A stretch of DNA of 64,000 nucleotides from positions 994,122-1,058,121 of the forward strand of contig NZ_KB895541.1 of the NCBI RefSeq assembly GCF_000374925.1, in the 5' to 3' direction. This document shows positions 18,241-26,809 of this stretch, in pieces (position 1 is the first letter of the stretch; every line of letters starts with the position of its first letter). Both the position numbers and the translations under genes were made by a program. The notes under the pieces were generated by a model. The model did not search any database, was not told the origin of the DNA, and saw only the letters and a program-made list of their open reading frames with translations. The DNA comes from Arthrobacter sp. 131MFCol6.1. Its GTDB lineage: Bacteria > Actinomycetota > Actinomycetes > Actinomycetales > Micrococcaceae.

Positions 18241-18627
18241 ATGAGCTCCCATATCGCACTCCTGAAGCACGTAAAGATCGCCGCCAAGAATTCAACCTTG
18301 GTGGCGACCTTCGATATAGACGGAAATATCCCGGGGCAGGGCGCCTACGTGGTGGGCCTACTGGCAGCCGGGCCGGACTACTCCCATCAGCGCAGACTGG
18401 GCATTGAGTTCATGAACGGCGAGGCCGTGTCCTTCTACTACTTCAACCATGACGGCACGGAAGAGAACTTCGACCTCAAAGGCGTGGAACACTCAGGAAA
18501 CACCATCACCGGGAACTTCCCCATTGCAACTGTGCTTGGCCTGCCCAAGGGCCATCTCATGACGGCCTTCAGCGACTGTGACGGCCGGGATTACCAGGCC
18601 AACGTGCCTGTTGAAGAGGCCCTCTAG
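18241..18627 (+). CDS. Hypothetical protein, 128 aa
   Basis: No family recognised. The sequence begins MSSHIALLKHVKIAAKNST, alternates beta-strand-like stretches (LVATFDIDGNI, AYVVGLLAA, AVSFYYFNHDG) and ends VPVEEAL. There is no signal peptide, membrane segment or obvious catalytic motif. AGGA about 8 nt before the ATG is a plausible ribosome site, and codon use is normal for the window, so it is probably a real gene. It starts 72 nt from the LexA palindrome in the opposite direction to dnaE2 and could share SOS control. Confidence 0.65.
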   Translation: MSSHIALLKHVKIAAKNSTLVATFDIDGNIPGQGAYVVGLLAAGPDYSHQRRLGIEFMNGEAVSFYYFNHDGTEENFDLKGVEHSGNTITGNFPIATVLGLPKGHLMTAFSDCDGRDYQANVPVEEAL

Positions 18628-18648
18628 GCAACTTCTTATGGGCTCCCG

Positions 18649-18975
18649 CTAGGAAGTGGACTTGTACACTTCCAGCTCGAGCGTGATGAAGGCATCGATC
18701 ATCGCCCGGTAAGTCTTCTCGACAAGTTCGACGTCGATGTCCTTCTTTTCCGCCGTGGCGCGGACATGTTCGATGACCCGCTCCACACGTCCGGGCGCAC
18801 GGACCTCGGCGCTGTCCGCCTTGAGGGTCCCCGCGATCCGGATCAGCCGCTCGCGGCGCCCGATCAAGGACACAATCTGCTCGTCCACCTCGTCAACAGC
18901 CACCCGCACGGCGGCGAGCTGTTCGCGGTCGGCCTGGGCGGCCTTGTCGTCTGCGTGATTTGTGGGCATGTGCAT
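18649..18975 (-). CDS. Chorismate mutase, AroQ type
   Basis: About 108 aa, all-helical AroQ fold: VRVAVDEVDEQIVSLIGRRERLIRIAGTLK, then RVERVIEHVRATAEKKDID and VEKTYRAMIDAFITLE. The first-helix Arg, the Lys of GTLK and the third-helix Glu/Gln region fit the active site. It converts chorismate to prephenate, or could serve as an isochorismate pyruvate-lyase relative. The start is uncertain: ATG 18975 or ATG 18969, or GTG 18999 overlapping the divergent VOC gene; none has a good ribosome site. Confidence 0.82.
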   Translation of the reverse strand: MHMPTNHADDKAAQADREQLAAVRVAVDEVDEQIVSLIGRRERLIRIAGTLKADSAEVRAPGRVERVIEHVRATAEKKDIDVELVEKTYRAMIDAFITLELEVYKSTS

Positions 18976-18989
18976 GACAGTATCGAAAG

Positions 18990-19412
18990 ATGCAGCCACG
19001 AGTCGACTTCATATCGCTAGGTGTCCGCAGTGTTGACGCCTCACGCCGCTTCTACGTTGATGGCCTCGGCTGGCCGGCCCACCGGGAAGTCCCCGGGGAG
19101 GTGCTCTTCATCCAGGTCAACCACGGGCTCATCCTCTCGCTCTGGGACGCGGGCCAGATGCAGTCCGAAGCGGCCACAGATCCCCCTGCCGGCATTGCGA
19201 GCATTACGCTCAGCCACAACCTGGCCAGCACGGCGGAAGTCGACCGGGTGATGGCCGAAGCCGAGACCGCGGGAGCCCGCATCGTTGCGGCACCGAAGAC
19301 CCAGCCCTGGGGCGGCTACACCGGCTACTTCGCCGATCCCGACGGCTACCGCTGGGAAGTCGCCTTCAACCCCGGCTGGTCGGTCGACGGCGGCGGCATA
19401 GTGACGCTCTGA
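18990..19412 (+). CDS. VOC (glyoxalase/bleomycin resistance) family protein
   Basis: 140 aa single VOC domain. It opens VDFISLGVRSVDASRRFYVDGLGW and ends GGYTGYFADPDGYRWEVAFNP, the standard beta-alpha-beta-beta-beta pattern with possible metal ligands near FIQVNHG and the final Glu. Members bind metals and act on glutathione- or mycothiol-type adducts, diols or antibiotics; this one cannot be assigned. It is divergent from the chorismate mutase with only 14 nt between the chosen starts, so promoters must lie inside one of the genes. Confidence 0.85.
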   Translation: MQPRVDFISLGVRSVDASRRFYVDGLGWPAHREVPGEVLFIQVNHGLILSLWDAGQMQSEAATDPPAGIASITLSHNLASTAEVDRVMAEAETAGARIVAAPKTQPWGGYTGYFADPDGYRWEVAFNPGWSVDGGGIVTL

Positions 19413-19468
19413 CCTCAGGGGCCCAACGCCCCCACGCGGGGCAGTCGCTGGATGTGCCGGGGCACCCG

Positions 19469-20215
19469 CTAGAACAGGCTCCCGACCGGCTGGATGAGTT
19501 CCGGTGAGTCATTCTTGACGTTCCCGACGGCGGTGCCGACGGCGTCGATCGTCCAGCCTTCCGCCACGTCGTGCGCCCCGGCCCGGACCAGATCCACGAG
19601 CCCGGCCGCGTCATCGGCCTGCGGGTCCAGCCAGGTCTGCATGGTCTCGCGGTTCATGGGCAGCGGAACCCTGTCGTGCAGCGCGGTCAGCTCGGCCAGC
19701 ATTCCCCCGGCGTAGCCCTCCGGCGGCGAGTCGGTGGTCATGATCGAGGTCGAGAGCATCCAGCGCTCCGGGTCGCCCTCCGCCTTGGACGGGTCCCGCC
19801 ACCATTCATAAAGCCCAGCGAAGACAATGGGGCGTCCGTCCTTGGGATGGACGTAGTAGGGCTGCTTGGTGCGGCCCTCACCCTTCCACTCGTAGTAGCC
19901 GTCCGCCGGGACGGCGCAGCGACGTGCGCGGGTCGCTTTCCGGAAGGCTGGCTTCTCCAGCACGGTCTCGCTGCGGGCATTGATCATCTTGGACCCGATG
20001 CCCGGGTCCTTGGCCCAGGACGGCACTAGGCCCCAGCGCGCAATGTGCAGTTGACGGACCGGCTCCCCCTCCACCAGCCGTTCGAGCAGGATCGGCACAT
20101 CCGCCGTCGGGGCCACGTTCCACGACGGTGGAATCGCGATCTCATCCTCCATCCCGGCATCGAATTCGGCCAGCAGGTCTCCGACGGCCCGGGCCATCAC
20201 GTAGCGTCCACACAT
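19469..20215 (-). CDS. SOS response-associated peptidase (SRAP, YedK/HMCES-like)
   Basis: 248 aa from ATG 20215, chosen because the catalytic Cys must be residue 2 (MCGRYVMARAV). Other SRAP marks are the Asn in MINARSETVLEKPAF, RRCAVPADGYYEWKGEG, and LHDRVPLPM with the conserved His. SRAP proteins form a thiazolidine crosslink with abasic sites in single-stranded DNA and shield them during replication. Its proximity to dnaE2 (about 1.8 kb) may be chance; no LexA box was seen directly upstream. Confidence 0.93.
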   Translation of the reverse strand: MCGRYVMARAVGDLLAEFDAGMEDEIAIPPSWNVAPTADVPILLERLVEGEPVRQLHIARWGLVPSWAKDPGIGSKMINARSETVLEKPAFRKATRARRCAVPADGYYEWKGEGRTKQPYYVHPKDGRPIVFAGLYEWWRDPSKAEGDPERWMLSTSIMTTDSPPEGYAGGMLAELTALHDRVPLPMNRETMQTWLDPQADDAAGLVDLVRAGAHDVAEGWTIDAVGTAVGNVKNDSPELIQPVGSLF

Positions 20216-20378
20216 GGCACCAGCATGCCACCGCACCCATTTCATGTCATCCGCCCCAGCCTCCCGGCTGAGCCCCGCCGAGGTCGCCGGAAACCTGCGA
20301 TTTCGCCGGAGCTTTGCGGCGACTCCGCTGCTTTCCCGCGAATTCGCGTCCGGCGCCATCGTGGGCCACGCGCCTGCG

Positions 20379-20404
20379 GGAATAGCGGGGTGCGGGGTAC
20401 GGTT
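20379..20404 (+). promoter_or_regulatory. SigR/SigH-type thiol-stress promoter upstream of the mycoredoxin gene
   Basis: GGAAT (20379-20383), exactly 18 nt, then GTT (20402-20404). This is the consensus of actinobacterial SigR/SigH, the ECF sigma factors that answer disulfide stress. It lies 77 nt upstream of the GTG of the mycoredoxin gene, a known member of such regulons. Confidence 0.65.
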
Positions 20405-20480
20405 GTTGGCAGTGACGTACGACTTCAGTGGGCGCCCGGCCCGACATGCCGGCCCCAACCACTTACTTGAGGAGAACTTA

Positions 20481-20738
20481 GTGGACTTCACCCCCGAATC
20501 CGGCACCATCACCATGTTTTCGACCACTTGGTGCGGCTACTGCAACCGGTTGAAGAAGCAGCTGGATGCGCAGGGCATCGGGTACACCGAGATCAACATC
20601 GAGGAAGTCGAAGGCACCGCCGATCTGGTCGAGCAGCTCAACGGAGGCAACCGCACAGTCCCCACCGTGCTGTTTCCGGACGGCACCGCCGCCACCAACC
20701 CCTCCGCAGCAGAGGTCAAGAGCCGGCTCGCCGCCTAG
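20481..20738 (+). CDS. Mycoredoxin (glutaredoxin-like, mycothiol dependent)
   Basis: 85 aa. The active site is TTWCGYCNRLKK (Cys18 and Cys21), the CGYC-type motif of Mrx1, and the cis-Pro is in GGNRTVPTVLFPDG, which is typical of glutaredoxin-fold proteins. Mycoredoxin removes mycothiol from S-mycothiolated proteins, with the oxidised form reset by mycothiol and Mtr. GTG start at 20481 preceded by GAGGAG with a 6-nt gap, an excellent ribosome site. The SigR-like promoter upstream fits its expected role. Strong terminator after the gene. Confidence 0.9.
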   Translation: MDFTPESGTITMFSTTWCGYCNRLKKQLDAQGIGYTEINIEEVEGTADLVEQLNGGNRTVPTVLFPDGTAATNPSAAEVKSRLAA

Positions 20739-20771
20739 GCCCTTCCTGCATCCAAGGACACCACCAAACCA

Positions 20772-20804
20772 CGACGGCGCGGCCTCCCAAAGGCCGCGCC
20801 GTCG
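20772..20804. terminator. Terminator after the mycoredoxin gene
   Basis: A perfect 14-bp GC-rich stem (arms 20772-20785 and 20791-20804, CGACGGCGCGGCCT and its complement) with a 5-nt CCCAA loop. Confidence 0.85.
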
Positions 20805-20807
20805 CCC

Positions 20808-20852
20808 GTTGCGCCAGTATGTTGCGCCAGTAACCAGTAAGTTGTGCCAGTA
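20808..20852. repeat. Three 12-bp direct repeats upstream of the mycothiol dehydrogenase gene
   Basis: GTTGCGCCAGTA at 20808-20819 and 20821-20832, and GTTGTGCCAGTA at 20841-20852. They occupy the region where the promoter of the gene at 20884 should be, so they may be operator repeats. The first copy abuts the preceding terminator. Confidence 0.6.
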
Positions 20853-20883
20853 ATCCGCGTTCGAGAGCAGAGGAGCTTGTTTC

Positions 20884-21969
20884 ATGGTCCATAAAGTCAA
20901 GGCCGCAGTAGTCCGTTCCAAGAATGCCGACGTCACCCTGGAGACAATCCTGGTGCCGGACCCCGGCCCCGGAGAGGCCCTCGTGGACATCCTGACCTGC
21001 GGTGTCTGCCACACCGATCTGCACTACAAGCAGGGTGCCATCAACGACGACTTCCCCTTCCTGCTCGGCCACGAGGCCACCGGTGTTGTCAGTGCCGTCG
21101 GACCCGATGTCACCGAGGTCGCCCCCGGGGACCGTGTGGTGCTGAACTGGCGGGCCGTCTGCGGCGAGTGCCGCGCCTGCCGCCGGGGCCAGCCGCAGTA
21201 CTGCTTCAACACCCACAACGCCACCCAGAAGATGACGCTGGAGGACGGCACGGAGCTGACGGCCGCGCTGGGCATCGGTGCCTTTGCCGAGAAGACCCTC
21301 GTGGCGGCCGGCCAGTGCACCAAGGTGGACCCCGACGCCGATCCCGCCGCCGTTGGCCTGCTCGGCTGCGGCGTCATGGCAGGCATCGGCGCGGCGATCA
21401 ACACCGGAAACGTCCAGCGCGGCGATTCGGTCGCCGTGATCGGCTGCGGCGGAGTCGGCGTGGCCGCCGTCGCCGGCGCGGCGCTCGCCGGAGCCACGAC
21501 GGTGATTGCCGTCGACATCGACGCCAAGAAGCTCCAGCGCGCGAAGGACCTCGGCGCCACCCACACGGTGGACTCCTCCGCCGGCGACCCCGTCGAAGCG
21601 ATCCGTGAACTGACCGGCGGTTTCGGCGCCGATGTCGTGATCGACGCCGTCGGCCGCCCGGAAACCTACAAGCAGGCCTTCTACGCCCGGGACCTCGCCG
21701 GCACGGTGGTCCTGGTGGGTGTGCCGAGCCCCGAGATGACACTTGAACTGCCGCTGCTGGATGTGTTCGGCCGCGGCGGCTCGCTGAAGTCCTCCTGGTA
21801 CGGCGACTGCCTGCCTTCGCGCGACTTCCCCACGCTCATCAGCCTCTACCGGCAGGGCAAGCTGGATCTGGACGCCTTCGTGACGGAGCGGATCACGATC
21901 GACCAGATCGAGGAAGCCTTCACGAAGATGCACGCCGGCGCCGTGCTGCGCTCGGTGGTGGAGCTGTGA
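20884..21969 (+). CDS. mscR: S-(hydroxymethyl)mycothiol dehydrogenase (formaldehyde detoxification)
   Basis: 361 aa zinc alcohol dehydrogenase. Catalytic zinc ligands are in [11 protein letters not shown] and GHEATGVV; the structural zinc loop has the four cysteines of [16 protein letters not shown]; the NAD motif is [12 protein letters not shown]. Together with the [10 protein letters not shown] start and [14 protein letters not shown] these match the MscR/AdhE2 group, which oxidises the mycothiol adduct of formaldehyde (and can reduce S-nitrosomycothiol). The following metallo-beta-lactamase gene overlaps it by 4 nt, the usual pairing for this pathway. GAGGAG sits close upstream of the ATG. 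Confidence 0.92.
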   Translation: MVHKVKAAVVRSKNADVTLETILVPDPGPGEALVDILTCGVCHTDLHYKQGAINDDFPFLLGHEATGVVSAVGPDVTEVAPGDRVVLNWRAVCGECRACRRGQPQYCFNTHNATQKMTLEDGTELTAALGIGAFAEKTLVAAGQCTKVDPDADPAAVGLLGCGVMAGIGAAINTGNVQRGDSVAVIGCGGVGVAAVAGAALAGATTVIAVDIDAKKLQRAKDLGATHTVDSSAGDPVEAIRELTGGFGADVVIDAVGRPETYKQAFYARDLAGTVVLVGVPSPEMTLELPLLDVFGRGGSLKSSWYGDCLPSRDFPTLISLYRQGKLDLDAFVTERITIDQIEEAFTKMHAGAVLRSVVEL

Positions 21970-22628
21970 ACGCCGGCTCTGTGAGCATCCGGATCGACCG
22001 GCTGGTGACCTCCGGGACGTTTTCCCTCGATGACGGGACCTGGGATGTCGAGAACAACGTCTGGATCCTCGGGGATGACGCCGAATGCGTCATCATCGAC
22101 CCGGCCCACGATCCCGCTGCCGTGGCCGCCGCCGTCTCGGGCAGGAAGGTCACGGCAATCCTGCTCACGCACGGCCACGATGACCACATCCGCGCCGTGG
22201 GCGAGGTCCGGTCGCTCGTAAACGCGCCCGTGTACCTGCACCGGGACGACTGGATGCTGTGGGAGCGGGTCTTCCCCGGCACCGAGCCGGACCACGCCAT
22301 TGCCGACGGCGACACGTTCGACGTCGCGGGGGCAAGGCTCGTGGCACTGCACACCCCCGGCCATTCGCCGGGTTCGGTGTGCTTCCTTCTCGAGAGCGAG
22401 GGCACCGTGCTTAGCGAAAAAACGGTGTTCAGCGGGGACACGCTGTTCCAGGGTGGCCCCGGGGCGACGGGCCGTTCCTTCAGCGACTTCCCGACCATCA
22501 TCGAATCCATCCGGACCCGGCTCCTGCCGCTCCCGGCCGGCACGACGGTCCGGACCGGCCACGGGGATCCGACGACGATCGGCGCCGAGGCACCGCACCT
22601 TGAGGAATGGATCGCGCGGGGACACTGA
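21966..22628 (+). CDS. MBL-fold metallo-hydrolase paired with mscR
   Basis: 220 aa. The zinc motif [13 protein letters not shown] is the HxHxDH signature; later ligands are in [17 protein letters not shown] and RTGHGDPT. It is glyoxalase II-like in layout. It starts with GTG inside the mscR stop codon (GTGA), so the two are coupled. Its position suggests it hydrolyses the S-formyl-mycothiol produced by MscR to formate and mycothiol, though that is inference from context. Confidence 0.88.
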   Translation: MNAGSVSIRIDRLVTSGTFSLDDGTWDVENNVWILGDDAECVIIDPAHDPAAVAAAVSGRKVTAILLTHGHDDHIRAVGEVRSLVNAPVYLHRDDWMLWERVFPGTEPDHAIADGDTFDVAGARLVALHTPGHSPGSVCFLLESEGTVLSEKTVFSGDTLFQGGPGATGRSFSDFPTIIESIRTRLLPLPAGTTVRTGHGDPTTIGAEAPHLEEWIARGH

Positions 22629-22640
22629 CCGCATCCAGGC

Positions 22641-22675
22641 AAAGGCCCGGTCCGCCGCTTCCGGACCGGGCCTTT
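22641..22675 (+). terminator. Terminator of the mscR operon
   Basis: Perfect 14-bp stem (AAAGGCCCGGTCCG at 22641-22654 and its complement at 22662-22675) with a 7-nt CCGCTTC... loop. Confidence 0.85.
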
Positions 22676-22695
22676 CCGCCATAGGATGTGACGCC

Positions 22696-23262
22696 ATGAG
22701 CTCTCTCCCCAGCAAGGATCCGGCAGTACTGACCGCGGACCTACGGACCCAATTCGATGCGTTCCTCGATGAACATCGTGCGGACCTGCACGCCTGCCTG
22801 GACGGGCTCACCGAAGAGGAGGCCCGGGCCTCGCTGGTGCCGTCGCGGACCACCCTCCTGGGGCTGGTCAAACACGCCGCCTTCGTGGAGAAGGTCTGGT
22901 TTGATGAGGCCATCACGTGCCGGTCCCGGGCGGAGATCGGCATTCCGGCCACCCCCGACGAATCGTTTATCCTGGCGGAGGAGGACACCATCGCGGGCCT
23001 CCAGGCCGACTACCTCCAGGCCTGCGAGGACTCACGCCGTCGGGCCGCTTCCCTCGATCTTGACGACCTTGTCAGGGGCAACCGGCGCGGACCGCTGCCG
23101 TTGCGGTGGGTCTACCTGCACATGCTCAGGGAACTCGCCCAGCATTGCGGCCACGCGGACATTCTGCGCGAGCAGATCCTCGCAGCGCGCACCGGACGGC
23201 ACCGGCCGCCCGGGCCTGGAATCTACACCAGAAGAGCGGCAATGCACAATGGGTGCGGGTGA
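22696..23262 (+). CDS. DinB family protein (DUF664)
   Basis: 188 aa, four-helix DinB-like fold. His residues in position for a metal triad are seen in LLGLVKHAAFVEKVWFDEA and MLRELAQHCGHADILREQI. Many actinobacterial members use thiols such as mycothiol (MST superfamily). Lying just after the mscR operon, it may share the detoxification theme, but a terminator separates them. ATG 22696 has AGGA upstream. The last 15 residues (PGIYTRRAAMHNGCG) look like a read-through tail and overlap a hairpin. Confidence 0.82.
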   Translation: MSSLPSKDPAVLTADLRTQFDAFLDEHRADLHACLDGLTEEEARASLVPSRTTLLGLVKHAAFVEKVWFDEAITCRSRAEIGIPATPDESFILAEEDTIAGLQADYLQACEDSRRRAASLDLDDLVRGNRRGPLPLRWVYLHMLRELAQHCGHADILREQILAARTGRHRPPGPGIYTRRAAMHNGCG

Positions 23263-23312
23263 GCGCGGATGCGGCCACCCCCGATTGGTTTTCACAGGGC
23301 CGCATCCGCGCT
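23262..23312 (+). terminator. Hairpin after the DinB gene, probable terminator
   Basis: A perfect 15-bp stem (AGCGCGGATGCGGCC at 23262-23276 and its complement at 23298-23312) with a long 21-nt loop that includes GGTTTT. It begins at the last base of the DinB stop codon. Confidence 0.65.
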
Positions 23313-23971
23313 GGTCTAGGGAAGGCCGGGTTCCAGCTCTGGTCCCGCGTGCCGGCGGCGTAATCGCACCCCGGTCGGCTCAGACACCACAGTGGGGGCA
23401 CTCCAAGAACCAGGCCGGCCGGATGTCGTGCGCGATCCAAAGACGAACGCCGTGAACGGGGCGACGGCACTGCCGGCGACATCGACTCTGGTGGCCATGA
23501 GATAGGAACTCCCGCAACGAAGTGAGCAGCCTCTGCCTGACCAAAGTCAGAATATCAATTGCATTTGCCGCACAAAAGGAAAAGAGAGTAACAATCAATA
23601 GGCGGATTTTCCGGCCGGAAAGCCCGTAGCTCCCCCGTGCCGGCCTCACCATCCGCCGAACAGACACCATGCTCCGTACTTCCTCGTCAGAAGACCGGGT
23701 GCTGTTCCAGACCCCAGCGCGAGCAGTGGAGTGAGCGCCACGGCTGCAATTCCAGTTTTCGTTCCCTTATTCGTGGTTCCCCAATTGGCCAGAAATATGT
23801 TGGCGAGCCTGCCGCACGGGTGTCAGGTTTCCCGGGCGACGGTGATTTCCCACTCGGGCATGGAGTTTCAGCAGTTTGCCTCGCCGGAATCTCCAGTTCG
23901 GTCTTGATCGACTCCGCGGCCGTGGGAAACAATGTTCGCGGCGTAACGGTCCCCGGTGAAAAGGGTTTTCA
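23313..23971. other. Gene-poor stretch of about 660 bp
   Basis: No open frame here has convincing codon use or a recognisable domain. The part around 23530-23610 is clearly richer in A and T than the rest of the window (for example ATATCAATTGCATTTG). On the reverse strand a short frame ends RPAWFLECPHCGV, a possible zinc-ribbon fragment, at about 23380, but its upstream part is not credible. It may be decayed sequence or a regulatory region; I cannot say which. Confidence 0.4.
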
Positions 23972-24403
23972 ATGACAGCGCGGGATACCTCCTCAGTCGG
24001 TGTGCCGTGCTGGGTCGATACCTGGCAGCCAGATCCCCAGGCCGCCAAAGACTTCTACGGTCCGCTCTTCGGCTGGACTTTCGACGACCCGGCTCCGATG
24101 CCGTCCGGTCTCGACGGCGCCTACTACGTTGCCCGCCTCCACGGTCAGCTGGTGGCCGGCATCGGACAGGCGCCGCCGCAATCGCCGCCGGGGTGGATCA
24201 CCCATGTGCGTGTCGACGACGTCGGGGAAGCCCTGGTGCGTTCCGAACGGGCGGGAGGCAAGCGCTTGGCGCCGTTTGATGCCGGCGCGGATGACCGTCA
24301 CGCTGTGCTCGTCGACGGCGCCGAACTGGCGAACGAGCCGAATTCCTGGGCCATGAGCTCGCTGCGGGGCGGCACCTTTGCCGTCAGCGCAGCCGCCGGC
24401 TGA
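23972..24403 (+). CDS. VOC family protein, shortened
   Basis: 143 aa. The N-terminal half is a good VOC domain: SSVGVPCWVDTWQPDPQAAKDFYGPLFGWTFDDP. Proteins opening this way are usually about 260 aa with two VOC domains. Here the first domain lacks its normal last strand (the DPxGxxFxxW block) and runs straight into GAELANEPNSWAMSSL, the usual start of domain two, then stops. It therefore looks internally deleted and C-terminally truncated. It has a fair ribosome site (GAAAAGGG) and could still be expressed as a one-domain protein. It follows a gene-poor stretch. Confidence 0.65.
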   Translation: MTARDTSSVGVPCWVDTWQPDPQAAKDFYGPLFGWTFDDPAPMPSGLDGAYYVARLHGQLVAGIGQAPPQSPPGWITHVRVDDVGEALVRSERAGGKRLAPFDAGADDRHAVLVDGAELANEPNSWAMSSLRGGTFAVSAAAG

Positions 24404-24460
24404 CGCTTGCTGGAGAGCATGAGCGCCGCACCCGATTTGCGGCGCTGGTAGGGTCAGCGC

Positions 24461-25903
24461 ATGGATGAAATTTTGGGGAAGTTCATCGACAATTTCGCGC
24501 GGCTCGTGGAGCTTGCGCAGTCCGGGCAGCAGCGGGTGCAACCGGGAACCCAGCTGCTGACTACGCTGACTGAGCATTTGGCGGTCCGGGCCGAATCAGT
24601 GTCAGTAGTGGTTGAGGAGATTCCGCCGCACCGGTTCGTGGACGCAGACATCCTCATGGAGGAGCTCGCCACGGAGGATCCTGAGTTCCGGCTCGTGGGC
24701 ATCGGCGGCGGCGACCAGCGCCACCATCACTCGCTGAGCGACATGCTGCAGCAGTCCCAGCTATTTCCGCAATTCCCCCTGTCCCAACCGGACTACGCCA
24801 ACCTCGCTGTCGGGCCGGACGAACAGCGGCAGGCCGTTGCCCTGGGGCTGTGGCTGTTCAGCCACGGAGGCAGTCCCATCGCCGTGCTGCAGCGGGACGC
24901 CAACCCCCGGTATGGCCGGCAGTCAGCGTCCCTTGAAGTTTTGGCCGGCGCCACAGATAGGGCCGCCCGGTTCCTCTCGGAGTTCCGGCGGCGGATGCAG
25001 CACCGCAGCGTGCTCAAGGGGCAGGTCATTTCCCTGGTGATGGGTGAGTATGGTCCCAGCGCGGCCGGGGTGACCTTTCATGCGCGGCCGGTCCTTGCCG
25101 CGTCGGATGTCATCCTGCCGGACGGCCTGCTGGAGAAAGTGTCGGACCACGCGCTGGGTATCGCCGAGCACCGTGAGTCCCTGATCAAGTACGGCCAGCA
25201 CCTGAAACGCGGCGTCCTGCTCTATGGCAGGCCGGGGACGGGCAAGACCCATACGGTGAGGTATTTGTTGAGTCGGAGCGAGGGTGTCACAGCAATCCTT
25301 CTTTCGGGGGGATCGCTCGCCAGAATCTCAGAAGCCGCCACCATGGCCCGGGCGCTGCAGCCCTCCATCGTGGTTCTTGAGGACTGCGACCTCATCGCCG
25401 AGGACCGCAGCTTCGGGCACGGGCCTCAGCCGCTGCTGTTCGAGGTGCTGGACGCCATGGACGGTCTGGCCAGCGACGCCGATGTGGCGTTCGTGCTTAC
25501 CACCAACCGCGTGGACATGCTCGAACGAGCCCTGGCACAGCGCCCGGGCCGCGTGGACCTGGCCGTGGAAATTCCCATGCCTGCCCAGGCGGAGCGGGTT
25601 GCGCTGATCAGACTGTATGCCCGTGGTATTCCCTTCAGCGCGAACTCGATTGAAGATGCCGCCGCCCGCGCCGACGGCACCACCGCCTCGTTCGCGCGCG
25701 AACTCGTCCGCAGGGCGGTCGTTGCCGGCGCATTGGAAGGCGTGCCGGTGGCGGACATTCATCTCGAGAAGGCCGTGGATGACCTGATGGCCGACAGCGC
25801 CGCCCTCACCCGAAGCCTCCTCGGCAGCGGCGCCGGGAGCGACGCTGAGGGCATGGGAGGGCCGTTCCCCGGACCGCCGGCGACCTTTCATCCCGGGGGC
25901 TAG
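24461..25903 (+). CDS. AAA+ family ATPase, classic type
   Basis: 480 aa. The C-terminal AAA module has Walker A GRPGTGKT (256-263), Walker B IVVLEDCD (303-310), sensor 1 in FVLTTNRVDML and the arginine finger region QRPGRVDLAVEIP. The N-terminal 245 residues are not recognised; they hold a helical part and a beta-rich part (GVTFHARPVLAASDVILPD). The layout of a substrate-binding N domain followed by one AAA module resembles a CDC48/BCS1-type unfoldase or disassembly factor. There is no membrane segment or protease domain. It stands alone, so the substrate is unknown. Confidence 0.82.
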   Translation: MDEILGKFIDNFARLVELAQSGQQRVQPGTQLLTTLTEHLAVRAESVSVVVEEIPPHRFVDADILMEELATEDPEFRLVGIGGGDQRHHHSLSDMLQQSQLFPQFPLSQPDYANLAVGPDEQRQAVALGLWLFSHGGSPIAVLQRDANPRYGRQSASLEVLAGATDRAARFLSEFRRRMQHRSVLKGQVISLVMGEYGPSAAGVTFHARPVLAASDVILPDGLLEKVSDHALGIAEHRESLIKYGQHLKRGVLLYGRPGTGKTHTVRYLLSRSEGVTAILLSGGSLARISEAATMARALQPSIVVLEDCDLIAEDRSFGHGPQPLLFEVLDAMDGLASDADVAFVLTTNRVDMLERALAQRPGRVDLAVEIPMPAQAERVALIRLYARGIPFSANSIEDAAARADGTTASFARELVRRAVVAGALEGVPVADIHLEKAVDDLMADSAALTRSLLGSGAGSDAEGMGGPFPGPPATFHPGG

Positions 25904-25930
25904 GAATGACCGCACCCAGTGTCTGGGCCG

Positions 25931-26715
25931 TCAGCGCCGCCACCGGTACGGCGTGGTTGTGGACACCCGGCGCAAACCGTAGCGTTCCAGGATTGGTCGC
26001 GAATATTCGGTCGAGTCACTGTGGATGAGTTTCTTACCGAGCGTTAGTGCGGCGCGAGCCCGGGCGGCGGTGAGGGCCCGGTAAATGCCCCGGCCGCGCC
26101 ATTCGGCCCGCGTTGCCCCGCCCCAGATGCCCGCGAATTCTGTGTCAGGCACCGGTTCGAGGCGGCCTGCGCTCACGATCAGGCCTTCGTGTTCGGCTAC
26201 CCACAGTTCCATTCCGCCGTCGTGTGCCACCCGACGCAGGATTGCCTCAGCGTTGCCGTCGGAGACGTTGGCGCCGAAAACCTCGTCCTGCATTGCGCTC
26301 ATGGCACGGATGTCCCGTTCTGCGCTCACCCGCCGCAAGCTGACGCCGGGAGTGGCACATCCACGTTCAGCGAGTGGGCCGGCCCGATCATGACCGATTC
26401 GGTCTCATCAGGTTCAAATCCGTTGTCGAGCAGTGCGCCATGAAGTCCCGGCGCATGATCGTGACCACGGGTTTTCCACTCGACCCGGTCAATTGCGGGA
26501 TCCTCGCGAAAAAAGGCGAGCGCTTCGGCCACCCAATGCGAGATCGTCCGGGCACTGGCCCCATCGAGGTCCTGATATGTCACGAAGCCGCTGCCGCCCG
26601 CGAAGGTCACCAGGCGCAGCGGGCCCAGCCGTTCGACCCCGATGGCACCAAGCGTCTCGGCATCCGTGCGGAGTTGCCGGTCGTAGGCCATCAGAAGTTC
26701 GTCAGAAAGAGTCAT
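25931..26715 (-). pseudogene. GNAT family acetyltransferase split by a frameshift
   Basis: Two reverse-strand frames join into one plausible protein of about 260 aa. The N-terminal half starts at 26715 (MTLSDELLMAYDRQLRTDAE) and runs to DVPLPASACGG, stopping at 26326. The C-terminal half resumes in another frame at about 26338 (RRVSAERDIRAMSAMQDEVF) and carries the acetyl-CoA loop RAEWRGRGIYRALTAARA to a stop at 25931. A one-base change near 26330-26345 (inside the GCGTCAGCTTGCGG region) would restore DVPLPxxVSLRRVSAERD. It is either a genuine recent frameshift or a sequencing error. Confidence 0.75.
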
Positions 26716-26809
26716 CGGCGTCCACGGTACAGCCAGAGAACTACCTCTTCCACGGCCAGCCGCCGAGGCTTAGACTCGATTCGCTTGACCAAACAGGGAG
26801 AAGTCCGGC

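Noticed and set aside
20853..20883. SigR-type promoter for the mycothiol dehydrogenase gene
   Set aside because: No GGAAT with an 18-nt spacing to GTT was found between the preceding terminator and the start codon.
23380..23500. Small zinc-ribbon protein ending in ECPHCGV
   Set aside because: The upstream part of the frame is not protein-like and no ribosome site or plausible start was found; left as part of the gene-poor stretch.
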